The notes under the pieces were generated by a model that saw only the letters and a program-made list of their open reading frames with translations, had not been told where the DNA came from and ran no database searches. From Chryseobacterium gleum (GTDB lineage: Bacteria; Bacteroidota; Bacteroidia; Flavobacteriales; Schleiferiaceae), in the NCBI GenBank assembly GCA_945883565.1, contig CAMCXO010000001.1, forward strand, positions 62,001-126,000: 64,000 bases of DNA, given 5' to 3'. Position numbers and translations under genes: made by a program. This document shows, piece by piece, positions 35,427 through 44,505 of this stretch (position 1 is its first letter; every line of letters starts with the position of its first letter).

Positions 35427-35651
35427 ATGAATCCTACAAGTTCAAAACGGGGACAAGCTATCTTTAACAGACACCTTAATAGGTCGTTAATTCCCTTTGT
35501 AGGACTTCATTTTCTTTTAAATCAACTTCCTAAGCGTTACGATTCGCCCTTGAACGCGCCTAAAAAGCATTTAATAAAACAACTATTATTTTTTTATCAG
35601 CTTATAATCATTAGCCTCATACTGCTTGCCTTTATTTTGTTTTTATTATAA
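35427..35651 (+). CDS. Possible small single-span membrane protein
   Basis: Not recognised. 74 residues: a basic hydrophilic first half (SKRGQAIFNRHLNRS) and a hydrophobic C-terminal segment (LLFFYQLIIISLILLAFILFLL) that would be a membrane span. It lies 41 bases before another membrane-protein gene on the same strand. Could be real or a chance frame in AT-rich DNA. Confidence 0.4.
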   Translation: MNPTSSKRGQAIFNRHLNRSLIPFVGLHFLLNQLPKRYDSPLNAPKKHLIKQLLFFYQLIIISLILLAFILFLL

Positions 35652-35692
35652 ATCATTAAAGCTGCAAAGGCTTGAAGTGATACTATGTCTGC

Positions 35693-36349
35693 ATGTTTAT
35701 AAAAACCCTGACTAAAAGCCAAATATTTCTTCTGAATGTTCTGGCTGTTCTATTGTATATAGTTTTGGATGTAATGGCGTCATTCTCATCGGGAAAAATG
35801 CGACATTTCTCTTTTTACTTTCATGCATCTGCCTATCTTGAAGAATTACTTGACAATATACCCATTCAACAGAATTGGTTTGAGTTGCTTTTGCCTCTGC
35901 TTTTAGGCTCGGCATTTTTTTTATTTCTGGTATATAGTTTTTTTAGTTTAATTAAGTTTTGGATTCTGGGGCCTTCATTTTATGACATTCAAGCGAATGC
36001 GGAGGTAATCGAGTTGCACATTTCGCATATTCCTTTGTATTTTAACAAAGGCAAAAAATTATTAATTAAAAGTGAACAACTTATAGATGTTAAGTTTGAT
36101 AGACGGTTGCATTACCGGTATTTACTTTTAACTTTTAGATTGGAAAATGAGGAGAAAGAGACCAGATTCAATATTAGCAGAATACCAAAGTCCAAAGTAA
36201 AATCAATTGTGAAATCAATAAAACAAAAAAGTACAGAACAAAACAGGGCCAATGTGTTTCTAGGGAAAATAGAAACGAAAACGCCCAAACCACCTTTAGT
36301 TATAAATAAAACAGAAGGTGAGGGAAATGATAATTCCAAGTCAGCTTAA
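35693..36349 (+). CDS. Two-span membrane protein of unknown function
   Basis: 218 residues. Two hydrophobic segments (about 12-32 and 64-88), then a cytoplasmic beta-rich region (about 95-165, with IPLYFNKGKKLLIKSEQL, reminiscent of a PH-like domain) and a basic, low-complexity tail rich in Lys/Ser/Asn. No enzyme motif. Its last nine bases overlap the converging metG gene. Real gene likely from its length and membrane pattern. Confidence 0.65.
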   Translation: MFIKTLTKSQIFLLNVLAVLLYIVLDVMASFSSGKMRHFSFYFHASAYLEELLDNIPIQQNWFELLLPLLLGSAFFLFLVYSFFSLIKFWILGPSFYDIQANAEVIELHISHIPLYFNKGKKLLIKSEQLIDVKFDRRLHYRYLLLTFRLENEEKETRFNISRIPKSKVKSIVKSIKQKSTEQNRANVFLGKIETKTPKPPLVINKTEGEGNDNSKSA

Positions 36350-38386
36350 TACGCTACCATCAGGAACAGCAAATTGATTAGCAGGGTTAACGAGCCTTCC
36401 ATCTTCATCTTCAACAAACAGAAGCATACCCTGAGACCAGATGCCTTTTATTTTTTTTGCTTCCAGGTTAGCCAGAACGATGGCTTGTTTTCCAATTAGT
36501 TCTTCAGCTTTAAAAAACTGGGCAATACCACTTACAATGCTTCTTGTTTCAAGGCCTAGGCTTACTTGTAAATGCATGAGTTTATCCGTTTTCTCTACCG
36601 GTTTTGCATCAATAATTTTCCCCATACGGATATCCAATTTGCTAAAGTCATCAAAATTAACATTTGGCTTAAAAGCCGGAATATTCTTTATAACAGAAGT
36701 GGCGTTTGTTACAGGTGTGTTTTTTTCGAGTTTTTCGCGCTGAATGGCGATGGTTTCGTCTTCAATTTTCTCGAATAATAAACCCGGATTTGTGATAGGT
36801 TGGTAGTTTATCCAATTGAAAAAATCTAAATTTATAATATCGTTCCATGGCATTAGCGTTAAGTTAAATGCGGAATTAATTTTTGATGACGTAAACGGAA
36901 GAAAAGGCTCAGCCACTTGCCCGATAAGAGCCGCCATTCGAGCAGCCACACCTAATATAACAGACGAGCGTTCCGGATTAATTTTCTGAACTTTCCAAGG
37001 CTCCAAATCGGCTAAATATTTATTGCCAATACGCGCCATTTGCATAAACTCTTGTAGTGCTTCTCTAAATTTATAATTCTCTATACTGTGTTCAATTTTT
37101 AAACAAGTTTTAAGTATTTCTTCTATGGCGATTTTATCGACAGCTTGGGCATCTGAGATGGGCGGAACTAGGCCGCTGTGGTTTTTCTCGAGAAGAACGA
37201 AAACTCTATTTAAGAAGTTGCCTAAAATGGCCAGCAGTTCGTTGTTATTTCGCGATTGAAAATCGTTCCAAGTAAAATCGTTGTCCTTGGTTTCTGGAGC
37301 AGTGGCACAAAGTGCGTAACGCAAAACATCTTGTTTATCCGGAAAATCGGTTAAGTATTCGTGCAGCCAAACCGCCCAATTTCTCGAAGTGGAAATTTTT
37401 TGACCTTCCAGGTTTAAGAATTCATTAGCGGGTACGGCCTCTGGGAGTTGGTAACCGCCATGAGCCATAAGCATTGCCGGAAAAATAATACAATGAAACA
37501 CAATATTGTCTTTGCCAATAAAATGCACCAAACGGCTGGAAGGGCCTTTCCAATACTCTTCCCAGGTATTGGGAAGAAGTTCTTTAGTGGCAGAAATGTA
37601 GCCAATTGGGGCATCAAACCAAACATACAATACCTTACCTGCCGCTTGATCAAGAGGCACTTTAACCCCCCAATCCATATCGCGTGTCATAGACCTAGGT
37701 TGCAAACCATCTCCCGAATCGAGCCATGATTTGCATTGACCCAAAACATTGGGTTTCCAGTTTTGCCTTGTGTTTAAAAATGCACGAATGTCATCGGCCA
37801 TTTTGTCGAGTGGTAAAAACCAATTTCGGGTATCCTTTAATATTGGTTTGGATCCACTCAGCGTACTTCTAGGATTAAGCAGTTCGCTGGGGCTTAGAGT
37901 TCGCCCGCATTTTTCGCATTGGTCCCCATAGGCATCAGGGTTTGAACAAGTAGGGCAGGTGCCCATAATGTAGCGATCGGCTAAAAACTGCTGGGCTTCT
38001 GTATCGAAATATTGAGCGCTTACCCGGTCTTCAAATACGCCTTTGTTGTGCAAAGTGTTAAAGAAATCCTGAGCTGTTTGGTGATGGATTGGATTTGAAG
38101 TTCGGCTATAGATGTCGAATTGAATACCAAATTCCTGAAATGCATTTTTCATCATTTCATGGTATCTGTCAACAATATTTTGAGGTTGAACACCTTCTTT
38201 ACGAGCCCTCATGGTAATGGCCACACCATGTTCGTCGCTTCCGCAAATGAACTTCACATCTTCGCCTTTGCGTTTGAGGAATCTAACATAAATGTCGGCA
38301 GGTAGATAGCAACCTGCTATATGGCCAATATGAAGCGGGCCGTTTGCGTATGGCAAAGCAGCGGTTACAAGGTGTTTTTTACGCAT
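36341..38386 (-). CDS. metG: Methionyl-tRNA synthetase
   Basis: Charges tRNA-Met. Seen: class I HIGH motif in YANGPLHIGHIAG, zinc-binding CPTC...CEKC insert, KMSKS-equivalent KISTS, anticodon-binding helical domain (about 390-540) and a C-terminal EMAP/OB tRNA-binding domain (FSKLDIRMGKIIDAKPVEKTD). 681 residues is full length for the dimeric type. A -7 box TAAATTTG lies 20 bases before the start on the minus strand (38406-38413). Divergent from the LD-carboxypeptidase gene with 35 bases between starts. Confidence 0.98.
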   Translation of the reverse strand: MRKKHLVTAALPYANGPLHIGHIAGCYLPADIYVRFLKRKGEDVKFICGSDEHGVAITMRARKEGVQPQNIVDRYHEMMKNAFQEFGIQFDIYSRTSNPIHHQTAQDFFNTLHNKGVFEDRVSAQYFDTEAQQFLADRYIMGTCPTCSNPDAYGDQCEKCGRTLSPSELLNPRSTLSGSKPILKDTRNWFLPLDKMADDIRAFLNTRQNWKPNVLGQCKSWLDSGDGLQPRSMTRDMDWGVKVPLDQAAGKVLYVWFDAPIGYISATKELLPNTWEEYWKGPSSRLVHFIGKDNIVFHCIIFPAMLMAHGGYQLPEAVPANEFLNLEGQKISTSRNWAVWLHEYLTDFPDKQDVLRYALCATAPETKDNDFTWNDFQSRNNNELLAILGNFLNRVFVLLEKNHSGLVPPISDAQAVDKIAIEEILKTCLKIEHSIENYKFREALQEFMQMARIGNKYLADLEPWKVQKINPERSSVILGVAARMAALIGQVAEPFLPFTSSKINSAFNLTLMPWNDIINLDFFNWINYQPITNPGLLFEKIEDETIAIQREKLEKNTPVTNATSVIKNIPAFKPNVNFDDFSKLDIRMGKIIDAKPVEKTDKLMHLQVSLGLETRSIVSGIAQFFKAEELIGKQAIVLANLEAKKIKGIWSQGMLLFVEDEDGRLVNPANQFAVPDGSVLS

Positions 38387-38405
38387 TTAAGGAACTTATC
38401 TTCGG

Positions 38406-38413
38406 CAAATTTA
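38406..38413 (-). promoter_or_regulatory. metG: -7 box of the metG promoter
   Basis: Exact TAnnTTTG match (TAAATTTG) on the minus strand, 19 bases before the metG ATG. No TTTG at the right distance was found upstream, so only half of the promoter is recognisable. Confidence 0.45.
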
Positions 38414-38421
38414 ATCACCCC

Positions 38422-39318
38422 ATGTTCGAACCTTTGTTTTTAAATCAAGGAGATTGTATTGGTTTAACCGCTACAGCACGATTCTTGCCTGAAAATGAAT
38501 TAGAAAGAGCCATTAAATATATTGAAAATGCTGGATTTCAAGTTGAGATAAGTGCACATTGTACAATAGCATTTAATCAATTTGGCGGGAATGACAAGGA
38601 ACGCGCACACGATTTTACGGCCATGCTCGAAAACGAAAGAGTTAAAGCTATTTTCGGTGTTCGAGGAGGTTATGGCACAGTAAGAATGCTTGATTTGGTT
38701 GATTGGGAAGTATTTACTAAAAATCCAAAGTGGATTTGTGGCTACAGCGATTTAAGCATTTTGCATGGAAGAATTCAAAATTTAGGGTTTCAGAGTTTGC
38801 ATTGCAGTATGCCCGTTAGTTTTCATGCTTTGGATTTAAAGGCCATGGAGCAAACTTGGGATTGTCTTTTGGGTAAGTTGCCGACTTATAAAGGAAAAAA
38901 GCATTCTTTACAGGTTAATGGAAAGGCAGAAGGGGTTCTTTTAGGAGGCAACTTAAGTGTACTATACAGTGCTTTAGGCAGTAATGCATTTCCTTCGATG
39001 ACCAATGCCATATTGTTTTTAGAGGATGTTGATGAATACCTTTATCACATTGATAGAATGTTATTTGGACTTAAAAGATCGGGTGCACTTAATGGAATAA
39101 AAGGCCTATTGATTGGCGGGTTTAGTGCGATGCGCGATCATGAAATAGGTTTTGGTTTAAACGTAGAAGAGATAATTCATTCGCTTTTTGGCGATTGGCA
39201 AATACCCATAGTTTTTGGCTTTAGTGCCGGGCACATAGCGGCTAATTATCCACTCGTTTTAGGTAGAGAAGTTGATTTGGAATCTGGAGATAATGGTTGG
39301 GAACTTAGGTTTTGTTAG
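38422..39318 (+). CDS. LD-carboxypeptidase (S66 / LdcA-like)
   Basis: Cytoplasmic serine peptidase that removes D-Ala from murein tetrapeptides during wall recycling. Seen: KGD-like GDCIGLTATARFLPENE start, the nucleophile region FGVRGGYGTVRMLDLVDW (GxxGG), ICGYSDLSILH, and GGNLSVLYSALGS; C-terminal FGFSAGHIAANYPL with the catalytic His. 298 residues from ATG 38422, which matches the family N-terminus; the frame extends upstream to 38344 only through the opposite-strand metG. Its stop overlaps the converging sigma-54 regulator gene by four bases. Confidence 0.9.
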   Translation: MFEPLFLNQGDCIGLTATARFLPENELERAIKYIENAGFQVEISAHCTIAFNQFGGNDKERAHDFTAMLENERVKAIFGVRGGYGTVRMLDLVDWEVFTKNPKWICGYSDLSILHGRIQNLGFQSLHCSMPVSFHALDLKAMEQTWDCLLGKLPTYKGKKHSLQVNGKAEGVLLGGNLSVLYSALGSNAFPSMTNAILFLEDVDEYLYHIDRMLFGLKRSGALNGIKGLLIGGFSAMRDHEIGFGLNVEEIIHSLFGDWQIPIVFGFSAGHIAANYPLVLGREVDLESGDNGWELRFC

Positions 39319-40469
39319 GCGAATCGTTTAACATTTTCTGCTGTTATAGTTTCATCGCCTAAAATGAGGAGCCTTTCGACCAAATTCCGAAGCTGTCTTA
39401 TATTTCCACTGTAATCAATGGATTTTAAAGCCTCTAAAGCCCCTTGATCAAATTTACGGAGCGGCATGTTTTCTTGTTCTGAAAGAATTTGAGCAAAATG
39501 TTGAACCAAATCCGGAATATCTTCTTGACGATCGTTTAATGAAGGAACCCTAATGTTAATAACACTTAACCGATGGAACAAATCTTCACGGAATCTTCCA
39601 TTTTGTATTTCCATTGGTAGATTTTTATTGGTCGCAGCCAAAACACGTACGTTTACCGAAATGCTTTTATCGCCTCCTACAGGCGTTATTCGGTTTTCTT
39701 GTAAAGCCCTCAAAACTTTAGCCTGTGCATCGAGGCTCATATCGCCGATTTCATCTAAAAACAAAGTTCCGCCATCGGCTAATTCAAATTTACCCTTCCT
39801 ATCTTTCACAGCCGAGGTAAAAGCCCCTTTGGTATGACCGAAAAGTTCACTTTCGATAAGTTCTGACGGTATTGCAGCGCAGTTTACTTCTATAAATGGC
39901 ATTTTAGAGCGCATACTGCGTTCGTGAATGCTGTGGGCCACCATTTCTTTTCCGGTGCCATTGGCCCCTGTAATGAGCACACGGGCATCGGTTGGCGCAA
40001 CCTTTTCAATAATTTGTCTAACATCTGAAAGAGCAGGGGAGTGGCCTACCATTTCGTAGCGACCTGAAACTTTGTTTTTCAATTGCTTAACCTGTGCAAC
40101 CAATTTTGTTTTATCTAAAGCGTTGCGAACTGTATTAAGCAGTCTATTAAGGTCTGGTGGTTTGCTTATAAAGTCATATGCACCTAAACGCATACAATTA
40201 ACAGCAGATTCTAAATCGGCATGTCCCGAAATCATTACCACGGTAGTTTCAGGGCATTCGGTTTGGAAATGTGTTAGAACTTCAATGCCATCAGCTTTTG
40301 GCATTTTTATATCGCACAACAGCAAATCGAATCCTTGGCTGGCCATGGCCTTAGCCTCTTCGCCATTTTCCGCTTCACTTATTTGCCAATGTTTGTTTTC
40401 GTCGTTGAGGATGTTTTTTAACACCCTCCGAATGGCTTGTTCGTCTTCCGCAATAAGAATTCTAGACAT
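39315..40469 (-). CDS. Sigma-54 response regulator without DNA-binding domain
   Basis: 384 residues: receiver (1-120) with EDE, phosphoacceptor Asp53 in LLCDIKMP and Lys103 in ISKPP, then an AAA+ sigma-54 activation domain with GANGTGKE (Walker A), GAFTSA in place of GAFTGA, GGTLFLDEIGDM (Walker B) and the YSGNIRQLRNLVERL C-terminal part. It stops at KRFA with no Fis-type helix-turn-helix, which NtrC proteins normally carry. No frameshift is evident. It may activate from solution or rely on a partner. Overlaps the Ppx gene by eight bases. Confidence 0.92.
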   Translation of the reverse strand: MSRILIAEDEQAIRRVLKNILNDENKHWQISEAENGEEAKAMASQGFDLLLCDIKMPKADGIEVLTHFQTECPETTVVMISGHADLESAVNCMRLGAYDFISKPPDLNRLLNTVRNALDKTKLVAQVKQLKNKVSGRYEMVGHSPALSDVRQIIEKVAPTDARVLITGANGTGKEMVAHSIHERSMRSKMPFIEVNCAAIPSELIESELFGHTKGAFTSAVKDRKGKFELADGGTLFLDEIGDMSLDAQAKVLRALQENRITPVGGDKSISVNVRVLAATNKNLPMEIQNGRFREDLFHRLSVINIRVPSLNDRQEDIPDLVQHFAQILSEQENMPLRKFDQGALEALKSIDYSGNIRQLRNLVERLLILGDETITAENVKRFA

Positions 40470-41388
40470 TTCCTTTTGATTTTAAACGAAAGTATGCACC
40501 TTCTTTTAGCGCATATTTAGAGAGCCACATGCTTTTAATAGAATACCTTTCTAAAACATACCGAATTAAGATGCAACTTAAAACAATCATGTCGGCACGC
40601 ATGGCAAGCATACCCGGAATTAAGAGTCTTTCTTCGAAAGTTGACTTCAAAATTTCTCTTTCTACCAAGCGGTAAGTGGCTAAATCGAATAAATACGATG
40701 GCGTATTTAGGGGGACTGCCTGAGAATCGGCTTTTAGCATACAAATATCCGCCAAAGTGTCAAAAGAGCCTGAAGATCCAATTAACACAGGGCTAGGCCA
40801 TTTTTGCATGGCGGTATCTAAATCGGAAAGCAGAGTTCCAAAATGCTCATTCAAGCTTAAAACTTCTTCTGTTGAAATAGGGTCTGATGGCCGAAAAAGT
40901 TCCAAAAGCCGAGAAACACCCAGCGGGTAGCTGTTCATCCACTTTACCGTTCCATTTTCGCAAACAATAAATTCTGTACTTCCCCCACCTATATCAATAA
41001 TTAATGAGGGCAAAGCCGGCATTTGCAAAGCGTGCGCAACCCCTTCTGCAATAAGCTCAGCCTCTAAAAGGCCGTTTATGGTTTTAATTTCAATTCCAGT
41101 TTGTTGAAATACCTTTTGAACGAATTCTGGACCATTTTGAGCATCGCGAATGGCTGAGGTTGCCAAGGCCAGGATTTTAGTGGCTTTATATTGATTAATT
41201 GTATTTACATGATTTTGCATGGCGTCAAGTCCGCGTTCAAAGGCTTTTTCGGCAATAAATCCTTTAGATATTCCACCTTCGCCGAGTTTAACTGGGATTT
41301 TGCCATTGAAAACGACTTCATCGTTATTCGAGTCTTTAATCAATAAATTGAAGGTGTTCGTACCCAAATCTAGAATAGCAATACGCAT
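40462..41388 (-). CDS. Ppx/GppA-family phosphatase
   Basis: Exopolyphosphatase or pppGpp phosphatase of the actin-like ATPase superfamily. Seen: ILDLGTNTFNLLI at the N-terminus, ATSAIRDAQNG, DIGGGSTEF (phosphate-binding loop) and GSSGSFDTLAD. 308 residues is the short form without the C-terminal HD domain, as usual in Bacteroidota. Lies between the MscS and sigma-54 regulator genes. Would affect polyphosphate or stringent-response pools; which is not decided by sequence. Confidence 0.9.
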   Translation of the reverse strand: MRIAILDLGTNTFNLLIKDSNNDEVVFNGKIPVKLGEGGISKGFIAEKAFERGLDAMQNHVNTINQYKATKILALATSAIRDAQNGPEFVQKVFQQTGIEIKTINGLLEAELIAEGVAHALQMPALPSLIIDIGGGSTEFIVCENGTVKWMNSYPLGVSRLLELFRPSDPISTEEVLSLNEHFGTLLSDLDTAMQKWPSPVLIGSSGSFDTLADICMLKADSQAVPLNTPSYLFDLATYRLVEREILKSTFEERLLIPGMLAMRADMIVLSCILIRYVLERYSIKSMWLSKYALKEGAYFRLKSKGNV

Positions 41389-41406
41389 ATTGGAAAGATT
41401 GAATTA

Positions 41407-42249
41407 TTATGATGATAGGGCACCAGGATTTCTAATCCATAAATCGCGTTGAGGAAAAGGAATAGAAATGTTGTTGTTTTTAAAAGTTTTGTCGATTTCA
41501 AATCGCAAATCGCTTTTAATTTTTTCAACTCTAAAAAGGTTTTCACTGAAAAACAACAATTTAAAAATAAGTGCATTGTCGCCAAAATCGGCAAACTGTA
41601 CAAAAGGTGAAGGCAATTTCAATACCTCAGAATGTGCATTGGCAATATCGAGTAAAAGTTGCTCAACTAGCCTAGTATCTGAACCATAAGCAACCCCAAC
41701 ATTAACTGAGAATCGGGCGGCTTGTCCGTTTTGACTCCAATTAATAACACTTTCTGCGGTTAATTTTTGATTTGGTACGATTAAACAAATATCGTCTCTG
41801 TTAATTACCGTTGTGGTTCTTAGTCCAATAGATTGCACCTTTCCTACCATTCCGTCTACTTCAAGAATATCACCAACCGCCAAAGATCTTTCAGCCAAAA
41901 TCACAAAACCGGCCACCAAATCTTTAAAAGAATCTTGCAGCCCTAAGCCAAGTCCAACTAAAAGGGCTGTAGATCCGGCTATAAGAACGGTTATTTTTAT
42001 TCCAATTGAGTCGAGACCTAAAGCTATTGCTGTTACATAAATTAAATAGGTGGCAATTTGATAAAGTGTATAACGTCGACCAGCGTCTATTCTATTGGCT
42101 TTAAATTGTCTAGCAAGGAATTTGCCAAAAATGAACAAAATAAATCGGCCAGCGACTAAAACGAAACCAAAGAAAAGAATCTCACCAATGGTGAGATTCT
42201 TTTGACCTAATTTTAGAACAACAATTTCGAGAACTTCATTAAGAGCCAT
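41407..42249 (-). CDS. Small mechanosensitive channel, MscS family
   Basis: Inner-membrane tension-gated channel. Seen: three hydrophobic N-terminal segments, the pore helix and cytoplasmic part with LLVGLGLGLQDSFKDLVAGFVILAE (glycine-rich TM3), GDILEVDGMVGKVQSIGLRTT, and NRDDICLIVPNQKLTAESVINW. 280 residues matches the family. Its start overlaps the end of the ABC permease gene by 11 bases. Confidence 0.93.
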   Translation of the reverse strand: MALNEVLEIVVLKLGQKNLTIGEILFFGFVLVAGRFILFIFGKFLARQFKANRIDAGRRYTLYQIATYLIYVTAIALGLDSIGIKITVLIAGSTALLVGLGLGLQDSFKDLVAGFVILAERSLAVGDILEVDGMVGKVQSIGLRTTTVINRDDICLIVPNQKLTAESVINWSQNGQAARFSVNVGVAYGSDTRLVEQLLLDIANAHSEVLKLPSPFVQFADFGDNALIFKLLFFSENLFRVEKIKSDLRFEIDKTFKNNNISIPFPQRDLWIRNPGALSS

Positions 42250-43564
42250 AACGCATCCACTTCCAAAGTTCGGCCCAGTTCACTTTTTTGCCATACATAA
42301 GAATTCCGACACGGTAAATTCTTGAAGCCACCCAAGTTGTACCGAGAAAACCTAAAATCAGCATCACAGCCGAAAGAGCTAATTGCCAATATGGTACGCC
42401 AAATGGAATTCTTGTTACCATTACAATTGGCGAGGTAAATGGAATGATGCTGAACCAGAAACCCATTGGGCCACTTGGGTCTTGAGCCACTCTTAATGCC
42501 ACTATTATGGAAAGAATTATGGGCATGGTAATGGGAAACATGAAGGGCTGAGCCTCGGTTTGATTTTCTACTGCAGACCCAACTGCTGCAAAAAGGGCGG
42601 CATATAAGAAGAAGCCACCGAGAAAGTAGAAAATAAATCCACCGACTAAAACCGGTATGTTTAGCGAGTTTATAAAAGTTAGAGCATTATTGAATCCACC
42701 TTGGGTTATTTCGGCAGCATCTTGATTTGATTGCGCGGCCAATTGCAATGCCTCCATTTTATCGGCCAAGAATACCCCTGTAAATACATAATAAATGATG
42801 CTGGAGAGTAGCACCCAAATCATAAATTGGGTAAAACCAACTAGGCTTACGCCAATAATTTTACCCATCATAAGCTGAAAAGGTTTAACGGATGATACCA
42901 GAACCTCCACAACGCGATTGCCCTTTTCTTCCATTACGCCCATCATAACCTGACTTCCAAAAATGAAAATGAAGAAATACATGAAGAATGAGAACACCAT
43001 GCCTACCAGCATTTTGCCTTCTACAAGTGACTCTTCCTCTTTTCCGGCTTCGTCTAACACAAAGCTCTTGAAGCTTACATTGGTTCGGGTTTGAGCAATA
43101 ATGGAAGGATCGACGCCTTCCGTCCGCAGTTTTGCATCTTGAATTTTTGATTCAACTAGATTTTCCAGGTAGTTTTTAACTTGAATACCCACTTCTTCTT
43201 TGCCATATATGCCAATATTTTGTGCTATGAAATCCGGATCACCGGTTTCGTCTCCATCGGGTATGTACAGCAGCGCATAATCTTCCGTTTCTTTAAAAAG
43301 CGCTTTTGCCTCTTCCAGAGAATACTGATCGGGAGGCCCTAAATATTTGAGCTGCACCTGGGTAGATCCCTTCTCTTGTTGTAAAAGTTCAGCTTTATCT
43401 ACCACCATTATGGTTCTGTCTGGTTCCGGTAGAGATGCAAAATATGCCGGCAAGATGCCTACAGCAGCAATTAAAATAGGACCCACAATGGTCATGATTA
43501 AAAAGCTCTTCTTTTTAACCCGGCTTAAATATTCTCGTTTTATAACCAATAAAGTTCTATTCAT
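42239..43564 (-). CDS. ABC-2-type permease (NatB-like exporter)
   Basis: Membrane part of an ABC exporter. Seen: N-terminal TM (KKSFLIMTIVGPILIAAVG), a large extracytoplasmic loop (about 45-195), then five to six TM segments in the C-terminal half, with GKMLVGMVFSFFMYFFIFIFG and NRVVEVLVSSVKPFQLMMGKII, typical of NatB/ABC-2 proteins. 441 residues. Its start overlaps the ATPase gene by eight bases. Sodium or lipid-like substrates are known in the family; none can be assigned here. Confidence 0.9.
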   Translation of the reverse strand: MNRTLLVIKREYLSRVKKKSFLIMTIVGPILIAAVGILPAYFASLPEPDRTIMVVDKAELLQQEKGSTQVQLKYLGPPDQYSLEEAKALFKETEDYALLYIPDGDETGDPDFIAQNIGIYGKEEVGIQVKNYLENLVESKIQDAKLRTEGVDPSIIAQTRTNVSFKSFVLDEAGKEEESLVEGKMLVGMVFSFFMYFFIFIFGSQVMMGVMEEKGNRVVEVLVSSVKPFQLMMGKIIGVSLVGFTQFMIWVLLSSIIYYVFTGVFLADKMEALQLAAQSNQDAAEITQGGFNNALTFINSLNIPVLVGGFIFYFLGGFFLYAALFAAVGSAVENQTEAQPFMFPITMPIILSIIVALRVAQDPSGPMGFWFSIIPFTSPIVMVTRIPFGVPYWQLALSAVMLILGFLGTTWVASRIYRVGILMYGKKVNWAELWKWMRYGS

Positions 43565-44471
43565 GGCTTTCTTGTACAGTTTTAATGAAAATTTCGTTTA
43601 CACTTGGAATTTCTTCTTCTAGCCTTTGAATATTACCAATTTCTAAAGCGTTGGTAAGCAATTCTGTGGTGTTAGAATTTGGTAATCGAAGACGAATAAA
43701 CCAATGTTTTTCGTTCTTTTCAAGATTTAATAAAACCGATTTATCAGGTAGTTTAAAGTCAGCACTTTCGGTGAAAGGTTTTATTTCTATTTTGAAAATA
43801 TTATCCCGATACCGATTGCGAATCTCTTCAAGTTCGCCATGAAGCACCAATTTAGATCGATTAATAAGGCCAATGTGCTTACATAATTGTTCAACACTTT
43901 CCATTCTGTGAGTTGAAAAAATGATGGTAGCGCCTTTTTGGTTAAGTTCGAGAATTTCGTTTTTAATTAACTCGGCGTTAATAGGATCAAATCCAGAAAA
44001 AGGTTCATCAAAGATTAGCAAATCGGGCTGATGTAAAACAGTGGTTATAAATTGAATCTTTTGAGCCATTCCCTTAGAAAGCTCTTCCACTTTTTTATGC
44101 CACCATTCTTGAATTTCAAATTTCTCGAACCACATTTTCAATGCTTTACGAGCGTCATTTGAACTTAATCCTTTAAGTTGAGCAAAATACATGCTTTGCT
44201 CACCAACTTCCATTTTTCTATATAAACCACGTTCTTCAGGTAGATAGCCAATACGCTCTACATCTTTTGGCGAAATAGGTTTGTTGTTAAAAAACACCTT
44301 TCCTTCATCGGGCCCGGTTATTTGATTTAATATTCGAATAAGGGAGGTCTTACCTGCACCATTTGGCCCTAACAGTCCAAAAATGCTTCCCGAAGGCACA
44401 ATAGCGCTTACTTCTTGAAGCGCTTGGTGGTTGCCATAGCGCTTACTTACCGATTCGATTTTTATTTCCAT
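43557..44471 (-). CDS. ABC transporter ATP-binding protein (NatA-like)
   Basis: Cytoplasmic ATPase subunit of the exporter. Seen: Walker A GPNGAGKTS, signature ELSKGMAQKIQF, Walker B LLIFDEPFSGFDP, and a 90-residue C-terminal regulatory domain (about 210-300). 304 residues. Starts 34 bases after the dnaJ stop and overlaps the permease gene, so it may be read from the grpE promoter. Confidence 0.95.
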   Translation of the reverse strand: MEIKIESVSKRYGNHQALQEVSAIVPSGSIFGLLGPNGAGKTSLIRILNQITGPDEGKVFFNNKPISPKDVERIGYLPEERGLYRKMEVGEQSMYFAQLKGLSSNDARKALKMWFEKFEIQEWWHKKVEELSKGMAQKIQFITTVLHQPDLLIFDEPFSGFDPINAELIKNEILELNQKGATIIFSTHRMESVEQLCKHIGLINRSKLVLHGELEEIRNRYRDNIFKIEIKPFTESADFKLPDKSVLLNLEKNEKHWFIRLRLPNSNTTELLTNALEIGNIQRLEEEIPSVNEIFIKTVQESHE

Positions 44472-44505
44472 ACCTACAAATAACCCAAAAAACTTGTGAA
44501 GTAAC

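Noticed and set aside
38344-38421. N-terminal extension of the LD-carboxypeptidase gene
   Set aside because: Runs antisense through the metG start; the family N-terminus begins at 38422.
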